The notes: generated by a model not told the origin, from the letters alone. Shown: positions 34,120 through 45,115, numbered from the stretch's first letter. The stretch: DNA of 64,000 nucleotides from Panax quinquefolius (GCA_020205615.1 CM035173.1:27677793-27741792), one strand, 5' to 3'. Made by a program: numbers and translations.

Positions 34120-36848
34120 TGTAAGACCAAATTTTTTAAAATAAAAAGAAATTTCCTTTATTTATTATTTTGAAATAGTAAGGGTTGATTTGATTAATGT
34201 GGATAGTAAAGGGTTAAATCATAAATATTTCAAAATAAGCAAGTGGTTATAAAATATTCATTTTTTGTCGGGGAATATTCGTTTGGTCGTGGAATATTAA
34301 ATCGTAGGGGAATATTCGTTTGGTCGTGGAATATTCGTGATTTGTCGAGAATATTAAATGCGACGACCAAGCAATGACCATGTGTGGGCCCATAACGGAA
34401 AGCGATTGGATGAGGAAAACGACAAAGTTTGGGTGGTTATAAATAACAGCGTAGTTATTACAGATTAAGATTTGTGGAATACCCCGGTGGTTAAAATACT
34501 GATGTCTGGCGTGGTTGCATGATGGACACTCGGTATTACATGAAGTATTGTTGAATTATTGATTAAATGCGTAAGATGGCACTACTCAATAATTATTACG
34601 ATGAATTCTTGTTCAATAGTTTATTTTATTGATTCAATAATTCTTTGCGTTGGTATTTTATATTATTCTTTGCTTTGATAATTGTCATTTGCGCAATATT
34701 TCCCATTATCGGATCAATAATTCATATTATTTGAATAATATTATTAGATAACATTATTGGCAATGTCTAGAAAGTTACATCTAAGGAGAGGTTTGGTCAC
34801 CTAATTGCGCGCCAAGATGGAGAGATCCTTATTGGAAAGCCCTTTTCCTGAGGAATGACTGGTTGTGTATAAATGTGATTACATAATATTATTTGTGAAT
34901 AATTAATTATTGATTCATATGATAAGAAATATTTATTTTATATGAATATAAATGATGGATTTATTTATGTGGTTATTAATGAAGGAATTAATGTTGAGGT
35001 GTTTTATCGATATTTTATCGGATTGGAGGTGTTAAAAATCAAATCGGGGTTTTTGAGATATATATTGGGGTTATAATTTTTAATCCAAATAGTTGGATCG
35101 TTGTAATTTTTGGATATGTTATACATACATAAGTTGAGTATATGTCCACAAATTTTGAACCGTTAAAAATTCACGAATGATTTGTTATGAATTTTAAGAG
35201 GTGTCTGATTCGGAAATTAGGGTTATAATTGATTTTGGTGGAAAATTCTAGAATTGAGTGGGCCCCACTTGTGGTTGGTGAAAAAATGTGCTAAATTTTA
35301 TTTCAAATGTGGTGGGTGGCAATAGTAGCGGTAAAAGCCATCGTGGTGGCGGTCAAGTCAAATGCCTTCTGGTAATTAACATTTTCCTATAAATAGAGGG
35401 CTAAGTTAGAATTGAAAATCACACCAGAAACAAAGTTTTCTCTCTTTCTCTCTCTATATTATTGAGCGTATTTTTTGAGTATTTAGATACTTTGAGAGTT
35501 CTTTGTTCAAGACAAGTTTCATTCAAAGATCACTTGACCTTTCCTTCCAAGAAATCTTGATTCTTTGAGGTAAGGGATGTTATTTTCTTCTCAAATGATA
35601 TTAATTCTTGATATCATTATCTTTGAAATATTGGTTGGTACTTTTTATCAAATTTGGAACTTTTTCATGTCGGGTTACTATTCATGAGTTACTTATTCAC
35701 GAGTTCTTATTCATGAGTTCTTATTCACGAGTTCTTATTCACGAGTACTATTAAGCTGAAGCGTGAAGATGTTTTTGTGGAATTTCTATCTTTGGGTGTC
35801 GAGTTACTTATTCACGATATCGACACTATTCACGATATCTGACTATTCACGAATACGACACTATTCACCTAGAAAAATGAAAATTTTTCTTTTAAATCTA
35901 AAATATCTATTACGGATACTAGCTTTGATTGTATCCATGTTTTGATCATTCTTAAATTTTACTTCACTATGATTATTTATGAAGTATTTTGAACTTCGGA
36001 TTGTTTAAAAGTACGAATCCATAATATTTGTCATTTTGTTTCACTTTGATTCGTTTCTTTAAAAATATTTTCATCATCCTCGAGTCTTAAATGATGATAT
36101 TATTGAATATCTTTGGCTTGTAGTGCAAAGATGAATGATTTCTGAAGAATATCTTTGGCACAGTAGGTGCAAAGATGAGCAGTGTTTAAATGAACATGAC
36201 CGTGATGAATATCTTTGGCCTTTAGTGCAAAGATGAACATGTGTTGAGATGAACATGTGGAGATTGATGAATATCTTTGGCTTTTTTAGTGCAAAGATGA
36301 ATATTTGATTTGAGATGAATATTGATTGATGTTACAGGATAAAATATTGATGATGGACCTTAAATTCATAGATTATAGTAGATTTCATTCTCTACGTAAC
36401 TCTTACATGAATTATTATTTCATTGCGAATATTGATCCAAACTTGTTGTCATTGTATTTCTATCGATTTTTTCCTCATTGGAGACTAACGATAATTTGTT
36501 GTATATTATCTTAGTCATAACATTCTTTACTTGGGCTAGTTGAGCTCACCCTTTTCCTTGTTGTTCCATTTTTTTCTTCTCGGGAGGCGAGAATGTAGCG
36601 AGTACTTAGTCGGGTATGGAATGAAGGTTCTAGAGAGAGTTGTTTAGTAGTCCTCACCATTATTGTAAAATAATGTATCAATAAATGTGATGAGGATTTA
36701 TTTGAGTATAAATATTATCTGAAGATAATATTTGTATTTAAACTCACAGCTTTATTGTTGTGATAATAAAGTTGTAGTTGTTTCGTACCATGTATTTGGC
36801 GACTTCGTAATGGGTAGGATGGAATGGACCTATTTTGGGGTCGTCACA
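34120..36848 (+). repeat. 3' LTR of the Tekay-like chromovirus
   Basis: Matches 28335-31051 and ends TTTTGGGGTCGTCACA. It carries TATAAATAG at 35398-35406, TTATTCACGAG repeats at about 35680-35875 and the ATCTTTG hairpin array at 36105-36305. Overlapping short frames are not genes. Confidence 0.85.
35398..35406 (+). promoter_or_regulatory. TATA box of the chromovirus 3' LTR
   Basis: TATAAATAG in the same place as 29602-29610. It could drive read-through into the composite LTR and towards the H1 gene 3.8 kb downstream. Confidence 0.65.
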
Positions 36849-38414
36849 TCATATTCCATTCCTTATTATTCATTGGAATAACACGTATATCATCAAGTAC
36901 TGCATCGTGGTGAAATTCTTCTTTATTTCATTCTTTATTATTATGTTGGAATAATCTATCTATGCAGAAATCTTAGCATAATGGTGAAATTCTTCTATTA
37001 TTACGCCTAATATCTTGTTCGTGCGTTTACGCACGACTGTTCCATTATTTATTATTACATTTGGAATAACACATGCATGCGATTATCGCGTACACGTGAT
37101 TTCTTTTGTTATTCCATTCTTTATTATTACGTTAATATTACATGCGTGCGTTCTGCGTGACACAGTTCCATTATTTATTGTTCATTGGAATAACTCGCCT
37201 GCATTTCTGGATTCTGGCGTGCATGGTGAATTACATTGTTATTCCATTCTTTATTATTACATTAGAATATCCTCACAGCGGTCGCAATTTACTTTGATCC
37301 GGTTCCGTTATTTATTATTCATTGGAATAACTTTTCGTGCATCTGCGATTATCGCGTACGCAGGTGATTTCTTTTGTTATTTCATTCTTTATTATACTCG
37401 GTTGGTTAAAGTTTTGGCTTTTATACTCCATGAAATTAGTGAAATATCCTCGATATTTAAAGGCTTCATCGATATCTTTTCATGGAAATATTATTACGAG
37501 CATTCTTGAGTTTTACCCCACAAAGCGATATCGTGTTGACAATTTGGGCGTTATTGGTTCTGGTTAAATTAATTCTTGAACTTGTTTTATTGAATTCTTA
37601 TATCATTGCCATCATCCTCCATGTTTATATTATGTTGAAAGTCATCTACATGGCACATAAGTGCATAGATGGACTTGGTATGATTATGACCGAGGATTAT
37701 TCGGTATAATCATGGTAGTAATGTTACAAATGATGTGGTAAAAGCCCTCATTAGCCGTGAAGTGCATTGATGGACCGATTGTTGGCATGATCGTGACCGA
37801 TGATGAATACACGAATATCCTTGGCAGAAGTGCGTGGATAATTTGTGGTCACGATATACTAATGAATATCCTCGGTAGTAGTGCATGGATGATGTGGATT
37901 ATTTATTAAGTTGAGTCTCAACAATAAAAGTGATGAAAAACCTTTTAAATCATGAAGATAGTAGATTTTAATCTCTACTTGACTCTTTTAATGGATTGCT
38001 TGTTTACCGCAGTTAAACTTGATGTTTGTTATATTGTATCGGTTTAACCTTTGTTAAAGGCTAATGATAATTTATTCAGTATTATCTTAGTCATAATATT
38101 TTTACTTGGGCTAGTTGAAATTCACCCTTTTGCTTTCATTGTTCTCTTGAGGAAATGAGAACATAAAGCAGGGACTAATCGAGGAGCGGAGTGACGGTCC
38201 GAATGATAACATTAGTAGTCTTCACTATTCTATGAAATAGTGTGTTAATAAATGTATTAAGGACTTATTTTGAGTTTGAATAATCTATGAAAAGACAATA
38301 ATTGTATTAAACTCACAGATTACGTCAGATATTTAAGATTGTATTTGTATTTTATCTAGTATGTATTTGGCGATTTCGGAATAGATGATGTATATCTATT
38401 TTGGGGGCCTCACA
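36849..38414 (+). repeat. Composite solo LTR, segment 4 (hairpin array to LTR end)
   Basis: Resumes the TTCCATTCCTTATTATT array interrupted at 28334 (array about 36855-37400). It runs through GGACTTGGTATGATTATGACC text and ends TTTTGGGGGCCTCACA at 38414, 756 bases before the H1 start codon. Frames 37015-37509 and 37482-37709 read through the repeat and are not genes. No target duplication with the flank of 17587 is visible. Confidence 0.75.
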
Positions 38415-39170
38415 GTAAGATTGAATGTTGAATACATGTCTAAATAAAAAAAATGACATTTTGATGTTAAATGAACAATGAAATAGCAAAAAGTTAACAT
38501 ACATAAAAAAGAGAAAAAAATAAAATCATAGTTTTAACATAAACAAATAACTTATAACTATTGAAATTTCGAAATCATATAAATGTTAATTTTGACAAAT
38601 ATACTAATTAAATCACCTGTTAATAATTAAAATTCAAAATTCTAACTTGTTAAACCAAAGGGATCGAGCCTTAACAAAGTCTATGCTAGATACATCAAGC
38701 TTTATTAATTAAATTATCTCACATGCCTCATCCATTCAGAGCATGCAAACACTCGTTAGAAAGCTAAGTTTAAAACCTAGAATCCCATCCAAATTTCATC
38801 AAATTCCATGAAGTAAAACTCAAGTTTTAGGCTTAGCAATCCAGTCGAAAAACACACCCAACCAAAACTAAGTACTTGAAATTATTGTTCCCCAGTAAGT
38901 CCACTAGCTATCCGTGTCATTCCTTACCAAGCCTTCAAAGCCGTGGATTACTTTTAATCCAAAGGCTTATATTCAAACTAATTTAAAATTATTAAATCCG
39001 TGTCACAAGCCTCCCCACCAATCAGAGCTCGTCTTCTTCGTCTCTGACTCCTATAAATTCCTCCCCATTTACAAATTATAATCACCAAAGCAAAATAATT
39101 TACGGTCAACAAGTTTATCTCCCTAGAAATACGTGAGCATTACTCAATTCCCCTGTCTCTACTTCCACTA
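38415..39170 (+). promoter_or_regulatory. Upstream region of the histone H1 gene
   Basis: Single-copy-looking AT-rich DNA. CCAATCAGAGC lies at about 39018-39028 and TATAAATT at 39052-39059, ~115 bases before the ATG; CCAAT plus TATA is a common plant histone promoter layout. A retroelement LTR ends at 38414, leaving about 0.75 kb of non-repeat upstream DNA. Confidence 0.6.
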
Positions 39171-39871
39171 ATGGCTGCTGTAACTCCGACGAAGAAGAAT
39201 GCCAAAGTGAAATCAACTTCTATCAAGAAGCCTAGGACTCATCCTCCTTATCTTGAGGTATAATTTGAAATCCGAATTACTTATGTGTATTATATTTATT
39301 TCAATTTGGTTTTGGATGTAAAGTTTATCTGATTTGTTTATTGAAACCCTAGATGATCAACGAAGCAATCTCAGCTTTAAAGGAGAGGTCTGGATCGAGC
39401 CAGTATGCAATAGCGAAGTATATCGAAGAAAAGCAGAAAGATTTGCCGCCAAACTTTAAGAAGCTTTTGCTCGTACAATTGAAGAAGCTTGTGGCTTCCG
39501 GAAAGCTCACCAAGGTTAAGAATTCGTTCAAGCTTTCTGATCCAGTGAAGGCGTCAGCTGCCCCTGCCGTGGCGAAGAAGGCGGTGCCGGAGAAGAAAGC
39601 TGTGGAGAAGAAAAAGGTTGTTGCAAAGCCTAAGAAGGCCACCGCTGGTACTCCGGCGAAGGCGAAGAAGCTTGTCGCAAAGCCGAAGGCGAAGTCGGCG
39701 GTGGAGAAGAAGCCAAAGAAAGTGGCCAAAACAGCGAAGGTTACTACCCCTGGAAAGAAGAAACCGGTGAAGAAGGCCACTCCGGTGAAGGTTAAGAAAA
39801 CTCCAGTGAAGAAGCTGAAGAGTATAAAGTCGCCGGCCAAGAAAGCATCCTTGAAGAAGGGGAAGAAATAA
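39171..39871 (+). CDS. Linker histone H1
   Basis: Linker histones bind DNA at the nucleosome entry/exit site and compact chromatin in the nucleus. Exon 1 is 39171-39257 and exon 2 is 39353-39871. The intron 39258-39352 has GT...AG ends and lies between HPPYLE and MINEAI inside the globular domain, a usual place in plant H1 genes. The protein is 201 residues: a short basic N-terminus (1-23), a winged-helix globular domain (about 24-92, with SGSSQYAIAKYIEEK and KLLLVQLKKLVASGKL), and a lysine/alanine/proline/valine-rich tail (93-201) with many KKP and KKA repeats. Its length fits a small plant H1. The frame is intact despite being surrounded by decayed repeats. The ATG at 39171 is chosen because it gives the normal N-terminus; starting at 39353 would lack the first part of the globular domain. 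Confidence 0.95.
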
Positions 39872-40736
39872 GGCAGTAGTAGGCTGTTATGTTTTTTAGG
39901 GTTAGCATTGTAAATGTGTCGACTTTTGGTGGCTCAGATTAAAGCAAGTTTTTTTTTTTTCATTGTAATTCTCTTTTAACAATTTGTAGTTCGGGTGGTG
40001 ATAATATATTAGAATTTCCAAGGGTCAATCAAATTTGCATTACAATGTGGGGTTGGGATTCTGAATTGTTCCAAAGTTTCATAGCTTGATTCTTTAAAGT
40101 TTTTTCAAGACACTGAATTTGTTTGCACTCAAATATCTCTTAAAATTTTGATCTCAAATATTCCATCTTTTTCCTTGATATGTGCAAGGTTGCTTAAAAT
40201 TTTATTCTCTGAGTTAGTCTTGCAGGTCTCCTCCTGGATTTGTCTTTTGTTCCCAACAATCAACTGTTGTTCAGAGCTCCATCTTCTCTTACCTTTCAAA
40301 AACAAACTAGCGCTATTACAACTGTCATCCTCTGATATTCTTCCATTAACACAAGTACCAAACTGAGCTTTTTCTTTGCCTTTCCCTTGTAACAGATGGA
40401 TTCTACTGTTACTTGGAGCATTAATAACAGCATTGTAAATGTAAGTTTCTAGGATCGTGTACGGGTTCACCGTGCTAATCTTTGTTCCTCCGTTGCCTTC
40501 TTTGTTTATGGTCAGCAAATTTGAGTTCACGGGAACAAGTTTTTCATTGATTTTACTCGGATGAAATATTCAGCTGACGGCTCGCCTACATAATAAGCAG
40601 GGGGCAGTACTTATGATAAGTGGGGGTGTAAACGAGCGAGCTTGAAGCTTCAATATCGCCAAAAATTACAACACCGGCTCTTAGAAGTTGTGGAAGAAGT
40701 CGAGCAAAGTGCAAATTCTTTATCGAAACTAAAAGC
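39872..40736. other. Downstream region of H1; one unassigned minus-strand frame
   Basis: AT-rich sequence with T-rich stretches after the H1 stop. A 133-codon minus-strand frame (40129-40530, starting MNSNLLTINKEG) has mixed composition and is unusually long for this AT content. However, I recognise no domain and see no neighbouring exons. It could be a gene fragment or chance. Nothing else is seen. Confidence 0.35.
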
Positions 40737-41033
40737 TGTTGTATTTTATTAAAAATAATATATTACAAAGTTAAATAAAAATAAATATATTAATATATTT
40801 TTATGATATACCATTAAAAGAGTTTAATGTATAAAATAAATAAATTATAATTAATATATTTATGGAGATTTGTAACTGTTATTATATATTAATAGCATTA
40901 TTGGGATATTAATATTTTATTTTACCGTTCCTTGGAATATTACCGTTACCTTTAATATATATTACCGTTGCCATCTTTTGCTTTTTAAAGGAAAAGACAT
41001 CATATAGAGATATGATAATCAGCAGACACTTTT

Positions 41034-41068
<35 letters not shown>
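40737..41068 (+). repeat. Copia 5' LTR, left part, ending in (TA)n
   Basis: Matches 45677-46023, both beginning TGTTGTATTTTA and both running into (TA)n after CTTTTTCTCATAT or its equivalent. The (TA)n at 41039-41068 is the insertion point of the inverted-repeat element. Confidence 0.85.
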
Positions 41069-41072
<4 letters not shown>

Positions 41073-41391
41073 TATCATCCATAAGCAGTATTTGTTATGA
41101 ATGTAAATTAGACAAATAACATCATATCCGTTCCTTCTATAAGAGCGCAAATTAAAAATTAATTATTGCCTTACACCAATTCATCTGGTCGTAAGTTGAA
41201 AATTTTAAATCCCCGTACGCTACACTAAGTAGCGTACAATAAAAAAAATAAACAATGCCCAGTATGAGGGGCGTGTATCTGTCTCAAAGACAAACAAAGA
41301 GCGAAGGTGAGTGTATCTGTTTCAAAGACAAACAAAGAGCGAAGGTGATGGGACATAGTTCTGCTTAATTGGACATTTTCACCTCTGTTAT
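41069..41391 (+). repeat. Left terminal inverted repeat
   Basis: Pairs with the complement of 42826-43114, sharing AAATAACAT[C/T]ATATCCGTTC and TTAAATCCCCGTACGCTACAC. A 38-base piece is duplicated in tandem (about 41273 and 41311). The inner ~80 bases (41312-41391) are NLR coding sequence on the minus strand. Confidence 0.85.
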
Positions 41392-41870
41392 AGACTAATA
41401 GCCGCTGGATCTTTTCTTCTAGACTCGACTCCTGGCCATCATATTCTGTGCAGAAATTCTCTTTGTGAGAAGTTGTCACAGGTAATTCCCGCATAACATC
41501 GTGCATCCTGAATGTCTTCACCCTCCCAGCATCATTAGTTTCAGTGACATGGATCATGCTCCGGTAAATAAGTTCAGTAAGGTAGTCCTCTGCTACCTCC
41601 TCTGTTGTCATCCCTTTTCGTTCCAAGACAAACCCCTCAACGACCCATAGTCGTATTAGTTTCTTCCTCTTAATTGGGCAATCGTCGCGAAAAACACAGC
41701 AATACTAAGGGTCAGTGTTTTAGGTAGAATGGAAGATCATTGAAACTCAACAACAAGATGCCCTTCACTCGTTCAAGCATGGGATTGTTGCTCAGTTGCC
41801 AATTCAGGCTATTATAGACTTTCTTCCATTCCATGGCCAAATTGTTTCTTGAACACATAAGGCCCCCAAT
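41312..41870 (-). pseudogene. NLR (RPM1-like NB-LRR) fragment captured in the inverted-repeat element
   Basis: Minus strand, right to left: IGGLMCSRNNLAMEWKKVYN and ERVKGILLLSFNDLPFYLKH (end of the NB-ARC, ARC1/ARC2), then, after a stop and frameshift near 41710, CVFRDDCPIKRKKLIRLW (winged-helix part). It continues with AEDYLTELIYRSMI, the MHD motif as FRMHDVMREL (MHD at 41498-41506), and NRGENVQLSRTMSHHLRSLF, leading towards the LRRs. This order is that of coiled-coil-type plant NLR immune receptors, which detect pathogen effectors in the cytoplasm. The P-loop, kinase-2 and LRRs are absent, so this is a fragment, not a working receptor. The last ~26 codons lie in the terminal repeat and are thus present again, inverted, at 42826-42904. 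Confidence 0.85.
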
Positions 41871-42469
41871 TAAAAAGTTGTAAGCGACGATAAAGTTGAG
41901 AACCATGCTGGAGCTTCTGATTGTTGAAAGGAGTTGTTGCTCAAGTCTCTGCATAGAAGAACCACATCAAAAAAGCTTCACTCTAACAAAGACCCAGATT
42001 GTGAGTGAACAAATTTGATTCCATTAATTTCCCATGTAATGTCGTACACATACACATAATTGAGGGAGTCCATTCCAGCCAAGTCTGGTAAAGGGCAAGA
42101 GAGTTTGTTGTGGGCTAATTTACTGCAACAAAAGGCAAGAGAATGAGATAATACAGTACATCCCAGTCAATCACTCAATTTTACATTGGATTCAAAAGAA
42201 ATACTCACAATTCAACTAACAGTTTTACAGAGCAAGCACTAAGCTATACTCAGCCATCCCTCTAACTGGGCATAATGTATCATCAGCAATTAACAAGAAC
42301 TAAGCTATACTCAGTCATAAGCAGAAAAAAATGGACCTTCAGCAAAATAATACCTTCAGCAAGAAATAAAGGAAACATAGATATATTATAAATTGAATCA
42401 GTCGAAAAAGGAGAGAGGCTCGCAATCGGCTACGAATCGATTCAGTGCTTGATTTTCACAGCATGACAG

Positions 42470-42780
42470 AGGGTTTACTCGCAGGGGGGACAACAGTCGC
42501 AGGGCAGTCGCAGGGGGATGAGGATCTGAAATTGGGGCAAGAACTATCGCATGCGTTTCAAACAGTCGCAGGCCAGTTCGCAGGGGATGAGGATCTGAAA
42601 TTGGGGCAACAACTATCGCATGCGTTTGAAATGGGTTTGAATCGCACAGCAGAACTATCGCATGTGTTTGAGCTTGGTTTGAATCGCAGATTTGAATCGC
42701 ACAGCAGAACTATCGCATGTGTTTGAGCTTGGTTTGAATCGCAGATATGAAATGGGTTTTGAATCGCAGATATGAAATTC
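42470..42780 (+). repeat. Tandem repeats inside the inverted-repeat element
   Basis: Two ~70-base units (GATGAGGATCTGAAATTGG at 42519 and 42585) are followed by two ~54-base units (TTGAATCGCACAGCAGAAC at about 42635 and 42689). AACTATCGCATG occurs four times. Richer in G+C than the surroundings. A 93-codon frame (42445-42726) spans it, probably because the repeats keep frame; no domain recognised. Confidence 0.75.
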
Positions 42781-42825
42781 GTTGGGATATTAGATATACA
42801 TCCGCTACATTCGCAGACAATGTAG

Positions 42826-43114
42826 ATAACAGAGGTGAAAATATTAATTAAGCAGAACTATGTCCCATCACCTTCGCTCTTTGTTTGTCTTTGAAACAGA
42901 TACACGCCCCTCATACTGGGCATCGTTTATTTTTTTTTATTGTATGCTGTTTGGTGTAGCGTACGGGGATTTAAAATTTTCAACTTACACCAGACGAATT
43001 GGCGTAAGTCAATAATTAATTTTTAATCTGCGCCCTTGATTTATAGAATGAACGGATATAATGTTATTTGTCCAATTTACATCCATAGCAAATACTTGCT
43101 ATGGATCATATCCC
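42826..43114 (-). repeat. Right terminal inverted repeat
   Basis: Complement of the left repeat; read inward it begins GGGATATGATCCATAGCAAG. The inner part (42826-42904, + strand) is the NLR-derived segment with changes that introduce a stop. The element ends at (TA)n, 43115-43142. Confidence 0.85.
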
Positions 43115-43145
<31 letters not shown>

Positions 43146-43447
43146 TATCTATATTTTACTATTTATACACGGTTTATATTTTGAGTTTGAGTAAGAAAAA
43201 TTAGAAGTTGTTCATGGGTCATTCAACTATTTCTAGTGCTGGTTAGTTGGGTGAAGAAATTAGTTGAATCCTGGTCGATGACCTTAGTGCTTGAGAAAAA
43301 ATTATTTAAGGCGAAAATTTCTACTTGGGGACAAAATAAGTTACATCGCCTCTGCTTTCAATATTATTCGCTCTAAATTGATAAATTTAATTTCTGCCCT
43401 TCTTTATTTGATAGTTGAATTTTATATTTATTCATATTTTTCCAACA
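43115..43447 (+). repeat. Copia 5' LTR, right part
   Basis: From (TA)n through TCTATATTTTACT[A/G]TTTATACACGG to TTTTTCCAACA, matching 46510-46819. It shows the left LTR resumes after the insertion. Confidence 0.8.
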
Positions 43448-43478
43448 ATCTTAAGTAAAAATATTATGAATTCTTTAT

Positions 43479-43781
43479 GTGACCATTGTAATAGCATCTG
43501 TATCTGCAATATGGGTTGGAGCAAGTAACCGTCCTGAGCTACTGAAACAAAAAGAATACTACTCAATTTGGACAATCATAGTCCTGCCCTCTTCTTTCTT
43601 ATTCTACACTACCATCATAACGCCGAGTTTTGTTGCTTTTCTGATATTGGATTGTTTTAAATCGAATTGGGGGAGACGTTACGTTGTGATTGGCTTCTGC
43701 GTAACTGTTGCGGCCGATATAATTTCTGTCGAGGCATTTTTTTTTGCCATAATTTTATATAATATTGCGCCCACAACCTAG
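43479..43781 (+). pseudogene. Unassigned transmembrane reading frame between Copia LTR and pol
   Basis: A 100-codon open frame with three strongly hydrophobic stretches (about residues 2-16, 28-55 and 68-96, counted from the ATG). It includes SIWTIIVLPSSFLFYTTI and YVVIGFCVTVAADIISV. It does not look like any Copia protein, and it stands where the primer site and gag should be. I do not recognise the family. It may be the remains of a captured or flanking host membrane-protein exon, or chance in AT-rich DNA; the balanced codon content makes pure chance less likely. Confidence 0.35.
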
Positions 43782-44370
43782 AATCACACCAATATTTTTC
43801 GGGCTTAAAATACTTCTGGTGGGCTTCCATTATTTAGATGTGCATCGTTTATCCTCTTTATTTACTAGCACCAAAATTATGTCCGTGAGATGCTCCTGCC
43901 ACTCTCCCAGGCTGTCAAGCTGCTCAACGATGATTGTAAGTGTAGTCGCACTTTTATATTATGATATTGAAAAAAATTACCTTCTAGTCAAATTTCGGTA
44001 AGATGGCAAGGGGAGAAATGAATAAGAGTTTCAAGCTGCCAAACACATCAACCATAAATGGAAATTAGTAATTGAAAGTTTTTCATGCATATGATTAATT
44101 AATTGCTGCGAAAAATTTTATGCAGAAGGTTTGTTGGTTGGTTAGAAGAAATGTCAAATTATTTAAAGTAGATTGTGACATGTTTGGCAATGGTAATCTC
44201 TATTTTTTGCTAGAGGTTTTTGGCTTTATGTTTTTTAATCTACGTTTAGTGACTTTTTATTGGTGGGCTAAACTGAGAACAAAGTTCAAAATTTCAATTC
44301 CCACTATGAATAGTCAAGTTTGAATACTTGTGTGTATAATGTGTATATAAAGTTACTTGTTGGTCAAAAC
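43782..44370. other. Unassigned interior of the Copia element
   Basis: No recognisable protein. Short open frames (43765-44001, 44120-44323) lack motifs. Gag and protease of the element should lie here but are not detectable. Confidence 0.4.
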
Positions 44371-45115
44371 TGAAAAAAACACTTTATGAACTTTGGGAAA
44401 ATTATTTACCTAACTTGAAATACCTTAAAGTGTGGGAGTGTCTTACTAATGTATAGTTACCTGACCCTAAAAAAGAAAAATTAGTTCTAAAACTGCTAAT
44501 ATGCAGTTAATAGACTCAGCAGATATGCTCATAATCCTAATAAGGATAATTGGACTGCTTTATGTAGAATACTTAAGTATCTGTGAGATACTATTGGATT
44601 TGATTTGTATTACTGCGGTAATCCTACAGTTCTTGAGGGCTATAGTGATGCCAACTGGATCTCTGATTCAGATGAAATCAAATCCACGAGTGGCTACATA
44701 TTTATCTTAGGAGGAGGAGCAGTTACTTGGAAGTCTTCTAAACAGACTATTATAGCTCGCTCTACTATGGAGTCTGAGTTTATTGCCTTAGAGAAGGCAG
44801 GTTCTGAAGCAGAGTAGCTCAGAAATTTTTTGAGAAAATATTCCTTTGTGGACGAGACCAGTTCCATCTGTGTCTCTACATTGTGATTGCCAATCTACTA
44901 TAGGCAGAGCTAAGAATAAGAGCTATAATGGCAAGAGTAGGCATATACGCCTAAGACATAATATTGTGAGACAACTGTTATGTGATGGGATTATATCCCT
45001 TAATTTTGTTAGAGTTAAATCTTGCGAATCCTCTGACAAAGCCACTAAGCAAGAGGCTAGTGAGCAATACATCGAGAGGAATGGGACTACTGTCTATTAC
45101 AGAAATCAACAGTGA
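44371..45115 (+). pseudogene. Ty1/copia integrase-end and RNase H remnants
   Basis: Starts with TLYELW..YLPNLKYLKVWECL (about 44377-44445), the conserved end of the Copia integrase core, then jumps straight to the end of RT/RNase H. From about 44605 the frame reads [20 protein letters not shown], then [27 protein letters not shown], and in the next frame LHCDCQSTIGRAKN and SRHIRLRHNIVRQLL. These hold the RNase H Asp, Glu and Asp/His positions typical of plant Copia elements. RT proper is deleted and frameshifts separate the blocks, so it is inactive. Confidence 0.85.

Larger units (their letters stand above)
28335..36848 (+). mobile_element. Internally deleted Tekay-like chromovirus (Ty3/gypsy)
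   Basis: LTRs of about 2.7 kb at 28335-31051 and 34120-36848 enclose 3.07 kb with a Met-type primer site, gag with a zinc knuckle, a retropepsin motif, the very start of RT, the end of RT/RNase H, and the C-terminal chromodomain region, then a purine tract. Most of RT, RNase H and integrase is deleted. The chromodomain-type tail and large LTRs fit the Tekay/Del clade. It sits in the composite LTR; the flanks TCTGT (left) and TCATA (right) are at best an imperfect duplication. Confidence 0.85.
41069..43114. mobile_element. Inverted-repeat DNA element with captured NLR sequence (Pack-MULE-like)
   Basis: About 290-320-base terminal inverted repeats (41069-41391 and 42826-43114) enclose 1.4 kb. 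Both outer ends abut (TA)n and the Copia LTR continues on either side. It is shown to be an insertion because the second LTR lacks it. The interior holds a fragment of an NLR resistance gene on the minus strand and a GC-richer tandem-repeat block, but no transposase. Long terminal repeats around a captured host gene fragment are the hallmark of Pack-MULEs. The superfamily is inferred: an exact 9-bp duplication cannot be read inside (TA)n. Confidence 0.7.

Noticed and set aside
17582..38419. Target-site duplication for the composite LTR
   Set aside because: Flanks AACTG before 17587 and GTAAG after 38414 do not match, so I could not support a duplication.
39349..39840. 163-codon minus-strand frame opposite histone H1
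   Set aside because: It is the reverse of the lysine/alanine-rich H1 tail; AAG/GCC-rich codons read backwards give an open Phe/Ala-rich frame.
42445..42726. 93-codon frame in the captured element
   Set aside because: It spans tandem repeats whose unit lengths preserve frame; no domain or homologous look.
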